NCBI GenBank assembly: GCA_963575745.1
Contig: CAUYUJ010018493.1
Location: 419,131-483,130 of the forward strand
Reading direction: 5' to 3'
DNA: 64,000 nucleotides
Source: Prorocentrum cordatum
Taxonomy: Eukaryota; Sar; Dinophyceae; Prorocentrales; Prorocentraceae
Shown here: piece after piece, positions 31,250-42,887 of the stretch
Position numbering within the stretch: position 1 is the stretch's first letter
How the letters are laid out: each line of letters begins with the position of its first letter
Notes under the pieces: generated by a model
Seen by the model: only the letters and a program-made list of their open reading frames with translations
The model's database searches: none
Told to the model about the DNA's origin: nothing
Translations under genes and position numbers: made by a program

Positions 31250-31421
31250 TCGGGGATGGACAGACCTCCCTTTAGCAAAACGTGGTTTAGTGAAAACGAC
31301 CTGAGGCCCAGACCTGGCGGGCGCAAGCCTGGAAAATAACGGCCACGGCGCCCTCTCGAAAACCGAAAACGGACAATTCACTAATCGACGTGTCACTGTT
31401 GGGGGTTCTGTCCGCCCCCGA
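31250..31421 (+). mobile_element. Short TIR element, family A, copy 2, with 5-bp TSD
   Basis: Starts TCGGGGATGGACAGACC and ends GGTTCTGTCCGCCCCCGA. TGGAG stands on both sides (31245-31249 and 31422-31426), a perfect target duplication. Lies just outside the 3' end of the MYND-SET gene. Confidence 0.9.
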
Positions 31422-31526
31422 TGGAGGCCGAACACCTACCCACACCGGCCGCTCCAGTCTTTTTTCGGAGCCTCGGACCTCCGGGCCCCTGGACGCGCCG
31501 CCGAACAGCGCAGCTCGCTGCACTCC

Positions 31527-31567
31527 TTACCCGCCGACGGGAATGCCGTACTGGTGCAGCAAGATGT
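31527..31567 (-). CDS. MYND-SET gene: terminal exon
   Basis: Completes RRDI with LLHQYGIPVGG and a TAA at 31529-31527. SMYD proteins have the same order, basic residues then L-x(3)-YG, but continue with a Cys-rich post-SET segment and a C-terminal domain. Here the protein ends directly, so it is shorter than animal SMYDs. Confidence 0.7.
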
Positions 31568-34500
31568 CTAGGGGGCCACATGCGAACTCCCTGCCCCAGA
31601 TCCCCCACGATTTCTGAGGGGGAGGGTGGGGTCCACGTACGAAGCGAACCTCACCCTCCCCATCAGAAATCGCGGGGGGCTAGGGGCAGGGTTCGCCTGT
31701 GGCCCCCTGATGTCTCGCCGCTGCGACCCGCCGTACGGGGAGCCCTCCAGGTAGTCGATGCACAGCTCGTCGCCCACGCAGACGGCCCGCGCAGCCCGCA
31801 CGTAGCACCTCCGCGGCTCGTCGGGGTCGCTCGCCACGTAGCAGTTCGGGTCCTCTGCGTGGTTCATCGCGGAGGCCACGGCGTAGAGGTCTCGAGAAGC
31901 AAACCCTGACCGTAACATAGAGTCGGGCCGCTGAATTGAGGAACGGTAGACACGGAACGAAGCCCGCTCCGGAAGCGCCAGCGCACGAGGAGGGCCAGAG
32001 AAACAACCACAGGATGACCCAGGGAACATCGAGCCCCTTTCGTACCCAAACTGCTCATTCTTTCAGCGTCTTGGCTGTGAACTTTCGAAGGTCCGCGCGG
32101 ACCCCCTCCCCTTCCTGGCGCGGACCGCGCCAGGGGCGGCGCCCGAGGCGCCGCCAGGGGTCTGCAGCGCCGAGCCAAGACATCCGCGCGGATCTCCGGG
32201 AAGTTAAGTTCCTATCATTGCTTGCTCCTCGAATGTCGGGGGTTGCTAACAAAAGGTGCCCCTGACCCAAGGCGTCTCCGGCTTTTCGGTCCACGCTTGG
32301 AGCCCCCATGGGGCCCCCTGGGCCTCGTGATGAGGTGCTTCGGAGGCCGTGTGGAGCTGAAGGGCAACGTTAGGGGGTCCTCAGTCGTAGGGGGGGGACA
32401 AATCGACCTCGAATCGGTGATACATCGCCTTTTCGCCGCCTTACCCCGCTGGTCAGCGTTCTCTTATTCGGCGATTCGACATTGGGCGGAAGGGGCGGGG
32501 GAGGGGGGCTGGCTCCGGACCTCTGCTTAGTGCGACTGTTTTCAAGAGGGCGTCCATTATGGGGGACACTCCACCTGCTCGAAACAGGCGATCAAAACAG
32601 CCATGATCTACTCCAAAAGGGGGGGTGCGCGGGCCCGCGCCGATCGGCAAAACAACGAATAAGAAACCGATCGCCTGGCACGCTGAGGCGCGGTAGAATG
32701 CAAAGTGCTGTCTGGTAGGATCTCTGTGCTCGAGAAGCCCACCCCCCGATCCAGTCACTAATCGCCGACTGCTGCGCGCATCCCCCCTGCTCCCGAGGCC
32801 ACGGTCTCTGGGAAACAGCGATGGATCAACGCTCCCGAGGCCACGATACCTCGTAAACAGACATGGGTCCGCGTCCAGAGCTTCCAAGACGGCCCAGGAA
32901 GGCAACCGAAGTGGCCAACATGATCCAGTATGCCTCGAGGGTTGCCCAAGATGGTCCCAAAGCGGCGAAGGATGACCTCAAGACGGCCAAAGATGTCTCG
33001 AGAAGGCCGAAGATGGACGCAAGAGGACCCAGAACAAGGTCGCAGAAACCGCCAACTCACTGAGCTTCGTAAGGTTGTAATATTGTTTTCGCATTCTGAC
33101 ACGTTCTGGCTTCCGCAGCTCAAGACGGCCCAGACGCCTCCAAGACTAAGATGGTCCACAGATGGCCCAAGCGGACTCAGCGGTGACCCATGAAGTGTCC
33201 GAGACGACCCAAGAGGGCCGCTGGAAGGACCCAAGACGGTCGTAGAGGACCGTTCGGCGGCCCAACACGGCCCCACGACGGCCCCCAGACACCCCACATG
33301 CGACCCACGGAGCCCAAAGACGGCTCAAGAGAAATCAAAGACGGCCTACCAGGGCCCCAGGACGGCCAACCCCCACAGGAGGCCAAGGCAGCCCCCAAAC
33401 GAGCCAAATAAGCTCCATGCTTGCTGGTAAAAAAATGAAGATGCAGAATGTCATATATGACGACCTTCCTCTTCCTCCTCAACATGCTCCGCCTCCTCCT
33501 CTTCTTCATGCTCATCCTCCTCCTCCTCGTCAGCATCTCCCTTTATCATCCTCATCGCAGTTCTCCCAAGTCTGGAGACACGAGGTGTCACACGTGACGA
33601 CCTGCTGTGACCCCTCGAACAGTCGCCACCAAGGGTGATGGGCTGGCACGGTGGCAGGACCTCTCAGAAACCGAACCGACGAAAACGTCCTAACTCGAAC
33701 CTCGAAACCCACCCGCTGAAACAAGGGATCTGTCGACCCCTATCCCAGGCTTCGTGGGGTTTTCGAATGAACCGGAAATGTGGGGCTCAACCCTGGGATA
33801 TACGATGGGGGGGCGTCTATCCTCGATAGACAGGGGTGCGTCCGAATAGCTCCTTCGGGGTGTCTCCCAGGCTTCCCCTCTTTTTCTGAGCGGCCAATCT
33901 TTTAGGCGGAATTCGGGGGTTGGGGAAGGAAATCCGCCTGCGAACAGAGCCTGTCCCCCGCCTCATAAACGTTGCCCCCGAAGGACGCCTCAGGGCACTG
34001 GACACCCCTGGCAACACCCGCGCATGGCCAGGCCCCGCACACAGGGCGCGGGGGTGCCTGCCTCCTCGGACGCCCCCGCCGCCACGCCAGCGGCCTCCAG
34101 CACCCGCTGGCTCCGAATTGGGAAGCGAGATATCGAACCCGAATCTCGGGTGTTGCTCGAAGTGCCCCTGGCCCAAGGTTAGGGGCCTCCTAGATGGGGC
34201 CACCGCATTGCCGACGTATCGGCGAGGCATCGGCGATACTTCGGCGAGGCTTCGGCGATGCATCTCCGACGTCGGCGTTGCACCGGCGACGCCAGCGCGA
34301 AGAAAATCGGGCTCCTCATCGAGCCGCAGCGCCGATGCATCGGCAATGCGGCGCGATCCCCCGACCCTACTCACTCGGACCCCATCTAGGATTAAGTCGG
34401 GTGTGTCCCCCTACACGGGGATTTTGGACGAAAAGTTCAAAAATACATGACCAATATTCAAGAATAGCCTAACACTAACCAAAAATGTCGTCCCCATATT

Positions 34501-37500
34501 ATTTGTTAACTACTTTTTGATGTTCCTCCTGTAGAGGGACAGGCCCGACTTACATCTAGGAGGCCCAGATAGAAGGGCCCCTGGCCCAGGGTGCCCCCAG
34601 GATTTCCAAGGAGGCCCCCACGCCCACCAGAGCACTCCTCACGAGGCACAGATGGCCCCATGGGGGCTCCGAACTGGAGCCAAAGGCTGGGGTCAGGGGC
34701 ACTTGGGCGTGGCTTAATGGGGGGGTCACAAATGGGGGGGTCAGAAAAGGTCCCCTTTCGTACCCCTTTCGGGCCCCTCCAGAGCCCCAGGGGGCTCGTT
34801 TAGGTACCATTTGGGTACCGTTTCGGACCACGCTCGCCGCCCCCCCATTTATGACCCCCCCATTACGCGGCGCCCAAGGCACTTAAGTCAGGGATGGACA
34901 AACCTCCCTTTAGTAAAACGTGGTTTAGTGAAAACGACCTGAGGCCCAAACCTGGCGGGCGCAAGCCTGGAAAATAACGGCCGCGGCGCCCTCTCGAGAA
35001 CCGAAAACGGACAATTCACTAATCGACGTGTCACTGTTGGGGGTTCTGTCCGCCCCCGATTAAGGTCAGGGTCATTCCGGCAACCCCCGAGAATCTGCCG
35101 CGAGACTGGTCTGCGCCAAAACGCGGGGCGGCGATCGCATCGGACTGGCCGCGCCGGGAGGTACAGCATGGCCGTGCACGCATCGGGCCGCTTCGGGTCG
35201 CCCGAGCATCTCGAGATCGCATCGAGCAGAATAGTTTTGTATTTTTCGGACCCAGATCTGGTAGCAGAGCGAGTTCGGGCATCTAGATACGTCAGACTAG
35301 CGCTTCTCCTTATGTTCCTTTGCTGTGCCAAACAGCTGTGTAGCTCATCTGCAGCTCGAAATACATCATGAAAATCATCATCATCATCTCTTTTAAAAAA
35401 TTAGCCGGACACAAACCGAGCCCAGACCCTCGACGTCGTGATTCGTGGACCCCGAACGTCTCGACCCGTTCCCCAGGACCGACTTTTCACCCCGAGTCGT
35501 CTTCTGACGGTCCCAGGGCCCGGTGAGGGCCCCCGGAAGCCGAGAATACAGAATTATCCCGGCGAAGCAACCTAACAGCGATGTGTAGGAGCATATCTGG
35601 AAGCATTCCCATTAAGATTCGGATGAAAATACAGTTGTAGAATTCTGCTGTTCTCGCAGTCGTAGTCGCATTCGCGATGACAGTCGCAGTGGCAACGGCA
35701 AGCGCAGTCACAGCCTCAGCCTCAGCCTGCCTCAGCATCAGCCTGCCTCAGCCTCAGCCTGCCTCAGCATCAGCCTCAGCCTGCTTCAGCCTCGGCATCA
35801 GTCTGCCTTCAGCCTCGGCCTCAGCCTCAGCCTGCCTCAGCCTCACCCTGCATCAGCCTCAGCCTCAGCCTCTGCCTCAGCCTCAGCCTCAGCCTGCCTC
35901 AGCATCAGCCTCAGCCTGCCTCAGCCTCAGCCTCAGCCTGCCTCAGCCTCAGCCTCAGTCTGCCGTCGGCGTCGGCCTCGGCCTCAGCCTGCCTCAGCCT
36001 CAGCCTGCATCAACCTAGCCTCAGCCTCTGCCTCAGCCTGCCTCAGCAGCAGCCTGAATCAGCCTCAGCCTCAGCCTGCCTCAGCCTCAGCCTCAGCCTG
36101 CCTCAGCCTCAGCATCAGTCTGCCTTCAGCCTCGGCCTCAGCATCAGCCTGCCTCAGCCTGAGCCTGCCTCAGCCTCAGCCTCAGCCTCAGCCTCAGCCT
36201 GACTCAGCATCAGCCTGCCTCAGCCTCAGCCTCAGCCTGCTTCAGTCTCAGCCTCAGCCTGCTTCAGCCTCAGCCTCATTCAGCCTTCAGCCTCGGCCTC
36301 AGCCTCAGCCTCGGCCTGCCTCAGCCTGCCGCAGCCTCAGCCTGCATCAGCCTCAGCCGCAGCCTCAGCCTGCATCAGCATCAGCCTGCCTCAGCCTCAG
36401 CCTCAGCCTGCCTCGGCCTCAGCCTCAGCCTGCTTCAGCCTCAGCATCAGTCTGCCTTCAGCCTCGGCCTCAGCCTCCGCCTGCCTCAGCCTCCGCCCGC
36501 ATGAGCCTCAGCCTCAGCCTCAGCCTGCCTCAGCCTCAGCCTGCCTCAGCCTCAGCCTCAGCCTGCCTCAGCCTCAGCCTTAGCCTGCTTCAGCCTCAGC
36601 CTCAGTCTGCCTTCAGCCTCGGCCTCAGCATCAGGCTGCCTCAGCCTCACCCTGCATCAGCCTCAGCCTCAGCCTCAGCCTGCCTCAGCATCAGCCTGCC
36701 TCAGCCTCAGCCTCAGCCTGCCTCAGCCTCAGCCTCAGCCTGCTTCAGCCTCAGCCTCAGTCTGCCTTCAGCCTCGGCCTCAGCCTCAGCCTGCCTCAGC
36801 CTCAGCCTGCATCAGCCTCAGCCTCAGCCTCAGCCTGCCTCAGCATCAGCCTGCCTCAGCCTCAGCCTCAGCCTGCCTCAGCCTCAGCCTTAGCCTGCTT
36901 CAGCCTCAGCCTCAGTCTGCCTGCAGCCTCGGCCTCGGCCTCAGCCTCGGTCTTGGCCTCAGCCTGCCGCAGCCTCAGCCTGCATCAGCCTCAGCCTGCC
37001 TCAGCCTCAGCCTCAGCCTCAGCCTGCCTCAGCCTCAGCCTCAGCCTGCTTCAGCCTCAGCCTCAGACTGCCTTCAGCCTCGGCCTCAGCCTCAGCCTGC
37101 CTCAGCCTCAGCCTGCCTCAGCCTCAGCCTCAGCCTCAGCCTGCCTCATCTCAGCCTGCCTCAGCCGCAGCATCAGCCTGCCTCAGCCTCAGCCTCAGCC
37201 TGCTTCAGCCTCAGCATCAGTCTGCCTTCAGCCTCGGCCTCGGCCTCAGCCTGCCTCAGCCTCACCCTGCATCAGCCTCAGCCTCAGCCTCAGCATCAGC
37301 CTGCCTCAGCATTCAAAATGTGGCCCGGGAATGGAATTTTGGGAATTCGAAGAACACGAAGTGGCCTACAGTTGGCTCCGAGCATTCAAAATCATGCCCA
37401 GGAATGGAGTTCTGGGAATTCGAAGACCACGAAGTGGCCTACAGTTGGCTCCGAGCATTTAAAATCATGCCCAGGAATGGAATGCTGGGAATTCGAAGAC

Positions 37501-40500
37501 CACGAAGTGGCCTACAGTTGGCTCCGAGCATTCAGAATCATGCCCAGGAATGGAGTTCTGGGAATTCGAAGACCACGAAGTGGCCTACAATTGGCTCCGG
37601 GCATTCAAAATCATGCCCAGGAATGGAGTTCTGGGACCTCGAAGACCACGAAGTGTGTAACTGTTTGCTGAAAACGACTTCCGCGGCTTCTCCCCGGCAC
37701 CCGCCCAGACCCCCCTGGGGAGTCAGGATGCTCTCTTTTGACACTACTCGAAACCCATCAGTCTTCGCTGTTAGGTAAAAGCCTTCGCAATGGCTGTCTC
37801 GCAACGCCAGGGGGTCTGTCGGCGGCGAGCCTGGGGAGGAAGCGAGAAGAAGAAGGCCTCCTCGGAAGGCTCGGAAGTCCCCGGGCCCTCCAAGAAGTAT
37901 ATATATATATATATATTATATATATATATATATTAGTATTATTAGGCCTCCAAGAGTTTTTTATGCCCTCCAAGAAGTTTTCTAAGCCTCCCCCGAAGGC
38001 ACAGAGAGCCTCCCCGAGGGCGCGAAGCCTTCTGAGAGGCCCCGCCGCCTCCCGAGAAGGCCTCCTCCTTCTGGGGGGGGGGTCCACCTCCTCCTCCCCC
38101 TCCTCCTCCTCCTTCTCCTGCTTCTCCTCCTCCTCCTTTTCCTCCTCCTCCTCGTTCTCCTCCTCCCCCTCTACCTTTTCCTCCTCCTCGTTCTCCTCCC
38201 TCTCCTCCTCCTTTTCCTGGGGTCCTCCTTGGGCCTCGTGGGCTCTTTGGGGGCTTCTTGGGGGCCTTTCTGACCGCCTTACGGCGTTTCTGGCAGGTGT
38301 GGCGCCGTCCAAGCCGTCTTGGGATCCTCTCTGCGCCGCCTTGGAGTCCCGTTGGGCCGTTTCAGGGTCGTCTTGAAGGCGATCTTGGGCGTCTTCCCCC
38401 TCTCGATCGCCGCCGATCTGTGATCGATCATGCGACATCGTACCGACGTGTGTAGAGGCCGAGTAGATGGGGTCGAAGAATCGCGCCGCATCGCCAATGC
38501 AATGCCAGTGCATCGGCGATGCATCGGTGACGTCGGCGTTGAGAAAATTGGGCCGCACATCGAGCCGCATCGCCGATGCATCGCCGATGCATCGCCGATG
38601 CATCGCCGATGCGACGCGATCCTCCGACCTCATCCACCCCGACCCCATCTACCGTGGGTTCGTGTCGTTTCGACCCGGGCGTTGGTTCCTGATACCGCGG
38701 GGATCGTTCAACCTTGAACGATCGGGCGTCCCCGAAACGCCCAAATCTTTCCACATCGAACGATTCTGGGTCGCCCGCGGCGTTCCAAATTGAACGCCGC
38801 TGGCGGGGTCGCCGCCGGTCGACACGACACGATTGTACCGTAGGAGGCCTAAGAGTTCGGGTGTTGCCAGAAGTACCCTTGGCCCAGAAGGTACCCCCAG
38901 GATTCTCGGGCTGGCCCAGATGGCCCCCAGAGCTCCCCTCACGAGGCCCAGAGGGCCCCAGGGGCCCCAAAATGGAGCGAAAAGCTTGGGGCACCCTGGA
39001 CCCGGGGCACTTCTAGCAACAGCTGACCAATGTGGGCCCCTGCCCCCCCCCCCCTCCGGCCTCCTGCGGCGTTGCCTGGAGCGACAGCGCGTTGACGCGC
39101 AGAAGGCCCAGCAGGCGGCCGAAGCCCTCCACCCCGTGGTCCTGCGAGGGGGCTCGGAGCGCACACGGGGCCGTTTGGTCGGCGAGGCATCGGCGGCGAG
39201 CCCGGGGGGGGGCGAGAAGGGGCGGCCCTGCTGCGAAGACGCAGGAAGCCTCTCAGAAGGCGCGAGGGCTTCTGAGGAGTCCAGCCGCCTTCTGAGAAGG
39301 CCTTCTCCTTCTCGCGTTGCCCCTCGCTCGCCGCCGGAAGAATCGGGAAAACGTTAGACTCGAGGTCGGGGAACCCAAAATTGTTTTCTCGTCGAGTCAA
39401 ACATCGAATAGTTGCAGGTCTACAGAAATCAAGCCGTCAGGTCGGCCAAGAGCCGGGTCGGCCTCGGGGAACCCTTAAGTTGCTCTCTCGCCGAATCATA
39501 CATATAATGTTTGCAAAACTACAAACGTCAGGCCGACTGGTCGGCCAAAAGATCGGTGTGACGCAAGACTCGGGCGCGGGGGACGCCAAAATTCTCCCGT
39601 CGGCTCATATGTAGAATGTTTGCGAACCTACGCCATCAGGCCGTCTGCTCGGCTCAGAGATCGGGGAGAAGTAGGACTCGGGCCCGGGGGACCCCAATCT
39701 TGTTTGCTCGGCGAATATTACGTGGGATACCTGCACATCTGATCTGTTCAATGAAAACGAATCCAATTGAACTGATAGCCAGACAACCCCCCGACAACCC
39801 AGAAAACCCATGCTGAGTAATGACGGCAAGACGATCCTCCCAGAACAAGGCCCATGAACAACCCAACGGGGATCCTGACAACCCCACTGGACAACCCCAC
39901 TTGGACCACTTGGACAAGTCGCCACGGAATCTTCGCATCATAAGGTATAGTACGCTCATGATACGTGGTTCGCAGATCCAACGAACATGTCAATTCTGGG
40001 GTAACTTGATTATGTAACCGATCTCATACCCGATCTCTGGAGGCCGTTTGGGCCTCCATGGAAAGATATCCTGGGAACGGGACGCTTCTATCGGGGAGAC
40101 GTAAGACTCGGGTTCAGGCGACTCAGGTTGGCCTGGCGGGGCCACGTATCAAATTTGACGCGACCTACAGCTGCAGACATCTCCCGAAAACTGGACCGCC
40201 AAAGTCCAGGACGCGCCCGCCAAAATGCGTCAGCAAACCCTAGTCCTAGCGTTCTCGAGGCTCACGTCTCCTCGAAAAAAAGGGCTCGGTGTGCGTGTGC
40301 GTGTGTGTGACTGTGTGTGTGTCACTCGTGCTCAAAAGGTCTCGTCGCCTAGCGGCTTGGTCAGCTTAACCTCATGCTCGTGAGCGAAGTGCACCTGAAG
40401 CCGATCCCCCCTTTTATAGCCGCGGGCCACATCACTCTTTCCATCCAGTTCGACACTGGAGAGCCCAATCGCGGCGACGGATTGCCCAATCTTGAATCCG

Positions 40501-42850
40501 GCACAAACCGAATCGACCAGGTGCTCCTGCATAATACAATTGAACGTATCCTGCTGATGTTCGAGATTATTCTGGTTCAATTTCGCGCAACAGTCGAGAA
40601 CTCCGTTACTCAACGATTACATGGACCTCGTCAGATCAATTTTGAGAGACACTCCCATTTCCTCAATCCCGTCATTCACACTGTAGCGGAGGTCACCAAC
40701 AAGGGCATCCACGTACTGGCGGTGTTCGGCGGCCACCTCAGCCATGAACTTCTCGGAGAAAGCGTCCAACTTGGGTTGCAGACGTTTGTCCAGGGAACGC
40801 TCGATTGCAGGCGCCAGCTGCGAGCCGAGGTTGCAAAGGTCTGATTCATTATTCGATATCTGCGCGATCCAATCACCAGACTCAAACAGATGAGGAGAAA
40901 CATACGAGGTCCGACACATATCCAGTTCATGTACCAATGCAGCGATGGTTTGATTGTGTGCACCAATCAGCGCATGCTCTTCCGTCCTCGGAGAAAGCGT
41001 GGAGCCTGAATTGAATAAGTGGCCTGCGAATTGCAACAATCCTCGGACGAAGCACGCGTGTAGTTTGACATTGGGGACGAATTACCATCGCCATCAGATG
41101 AGGAGGGCACACCCTCCCTGCACAGCTCATCGAAGAGGCTGATCACCACGGGCGACTTCGGAGTGAACCCCTGCGGCTCCCTAGCCGATCAGACGGCGTG
41201 CTAGACACTCGTTCTAGGGACCTTCCTGTAGCCACCCGATTCACTCATATGTCGATGCTGCGTAGAAGGTCCATCAACTTGAAAGGACTCTGAGCCGAAT
41301 CTGAATCGAACTACAATTCATCTGGAGACCACAGATCTGTGAGGTGGGCCCCAAAATGGTCACCCACGCGAACATCTTTTGACACGCCCGGGGTGGGCAC
41401 GGAAAATCTGGCAGGATGCCAAACATTGACTCTTGTCCAAAAGCTGACAGCGGCAACTGTTGGGCAAGGGACATGTAATCTCAAATTGACAACGCGACGA
41501 CACCGGCAACGCGTCTGGTTCAACTGTCAGTCTCCGCACCCTTCGTCTCGCACCCAGAAGTCCATGCTGTGTCCTTCCCAACGCGAGGTCCCCACAAGTC
41601 TCGACCCACTCCCGGGGACGGGGGTTTCATCCTGTGTCGTTTCTTGGCAGTCCCAGGACCCGTCGAGGGCCTCGAGAAGCCGAGGACGGCGAAGAACCTC
41701 CGCCATGCTTATTTCAATACGTCGGACCTCTGGGTGCACACTTCTGTCGTGCAAGATCGGGTCGTCGAGGCCCCTCTGTTCGCTCCGCACCGTTTATATA
41801 GGGGGAGAGGGAACACGGCATAAACAGAAGCCGTTGAAGGTCCACGCGAATTTCGTGGACCTGCGCTGGGAACCCCTGCCTGGCGCGCGGAGCGCGCCAA
41901 GGGCGGCGTCGAAGGCTCCGCCGGGGGGGGGGGGCAGGCGCCGATCCGGAAAATCCGCGCGATGGGGCAAACTCTGTACATGCATTTTTGGTTGCTTCGA
42001 CCGCTTTGATAGTTCAGGAGCGAAAGAAGGACGTACATGTACATGAATCCACGCTGGTTTCGAGAGCACGCACTGCACAAATGTTCGTATAACGCGGCCG
42101 GTCTCGCGAATCGAGGGGCCGTGTTCATGTACATAGCTGGGCGCGTACGTCCCTTGTGGGCTCCCGAATAGTACGAGCCCGAAGCGACGAAGCCCCTCCT
42201 ATAGGGGCCTCCCAGATGGGGTCCGAGCAGACGGGGTCGGAGGATCGCGCCCCATCGCGGGCGCGTCACCGATGCATTGGCAATGCTTCATCGGTGTCGG
42301 TGTCGGGAGCGGCAAAGAGGGGGGTGTCCAAGAGGGGGGGGTGCAAATCATGACCGGCGGCATGTGCGCGGCCCAGCGGGGGGGCCAGGGACGTAATGAA
42401 ATAAGAAGAGGCGCCATGAAATCTGGGGAAATATCATGGCCCCCGCCATGATATCCACCCCCCCCTAGTCATCACCCCCCTCTTTTCCGCCCCCGACGGT
42501 GATGCATCGGCGTCGCCGACGTGGAGAAAACCGGGATCCACAACGAGCCCCATCTCTACGGGGAAATCAAACCTACCTCGCTTTTGACCACCCTCGCTTC
42601 CAAGAGATACCAAACGATGCCAAACTACGGCCTGTACTGGTCAGGCCGCTTGACGAGGAGGCGGATGGTATGACTTGGTTTTGCCTGGAAGCGAAAGCGG
42701 GGTAGGTAATTCACGCTCTGAGCATCTCCCATGCATCGTCGATGCGGCGCGATCCTCCGACCCGTTTACTCCGACTCCACCTGGGAGGCCTGGACAACTT
42801 CGACCGTCCCGATCGTGCAAGCTCGAAGCGTCGAGGCCCCCGACGTTCGT

Positions 42851-42887
<37 letters not shown>

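Larger units (their letters stand above)
42205..42790. mobile_element. Family D element, copy 3, interrupted by two insertions
   Basis: Left end CCCAGATGGGGTCCGAG, then GGAGGATCGCGCC, GATGCATTGGCAATGC as in copies 1 and 2. It is broken at about 42304 and resumes at 42500 (GGTGATGCATCGGCG, GTGGAGAAAACCGGG, CGAGCCCCATC). It is broken again at 42557-42721 and ends GATGCGGCGCGATCCTCCGACC. Copies 1 and 2 show the same order with nothing at either place. Confidence 0.8.

Noticed and set aside
35677-37462. Ala/Ser/Pro/Gln-rich ORFs across the CAGCCT array
   Set aside because: Simple-sequence artefact; no start context or non-repeat domain.
37313-37660. CRISPR-like array (73-bp units)
   Set aside because: The whole 73-bp unit is conserved with no alternation of repeat and unique spacer; eukaryotic tandem repeat.
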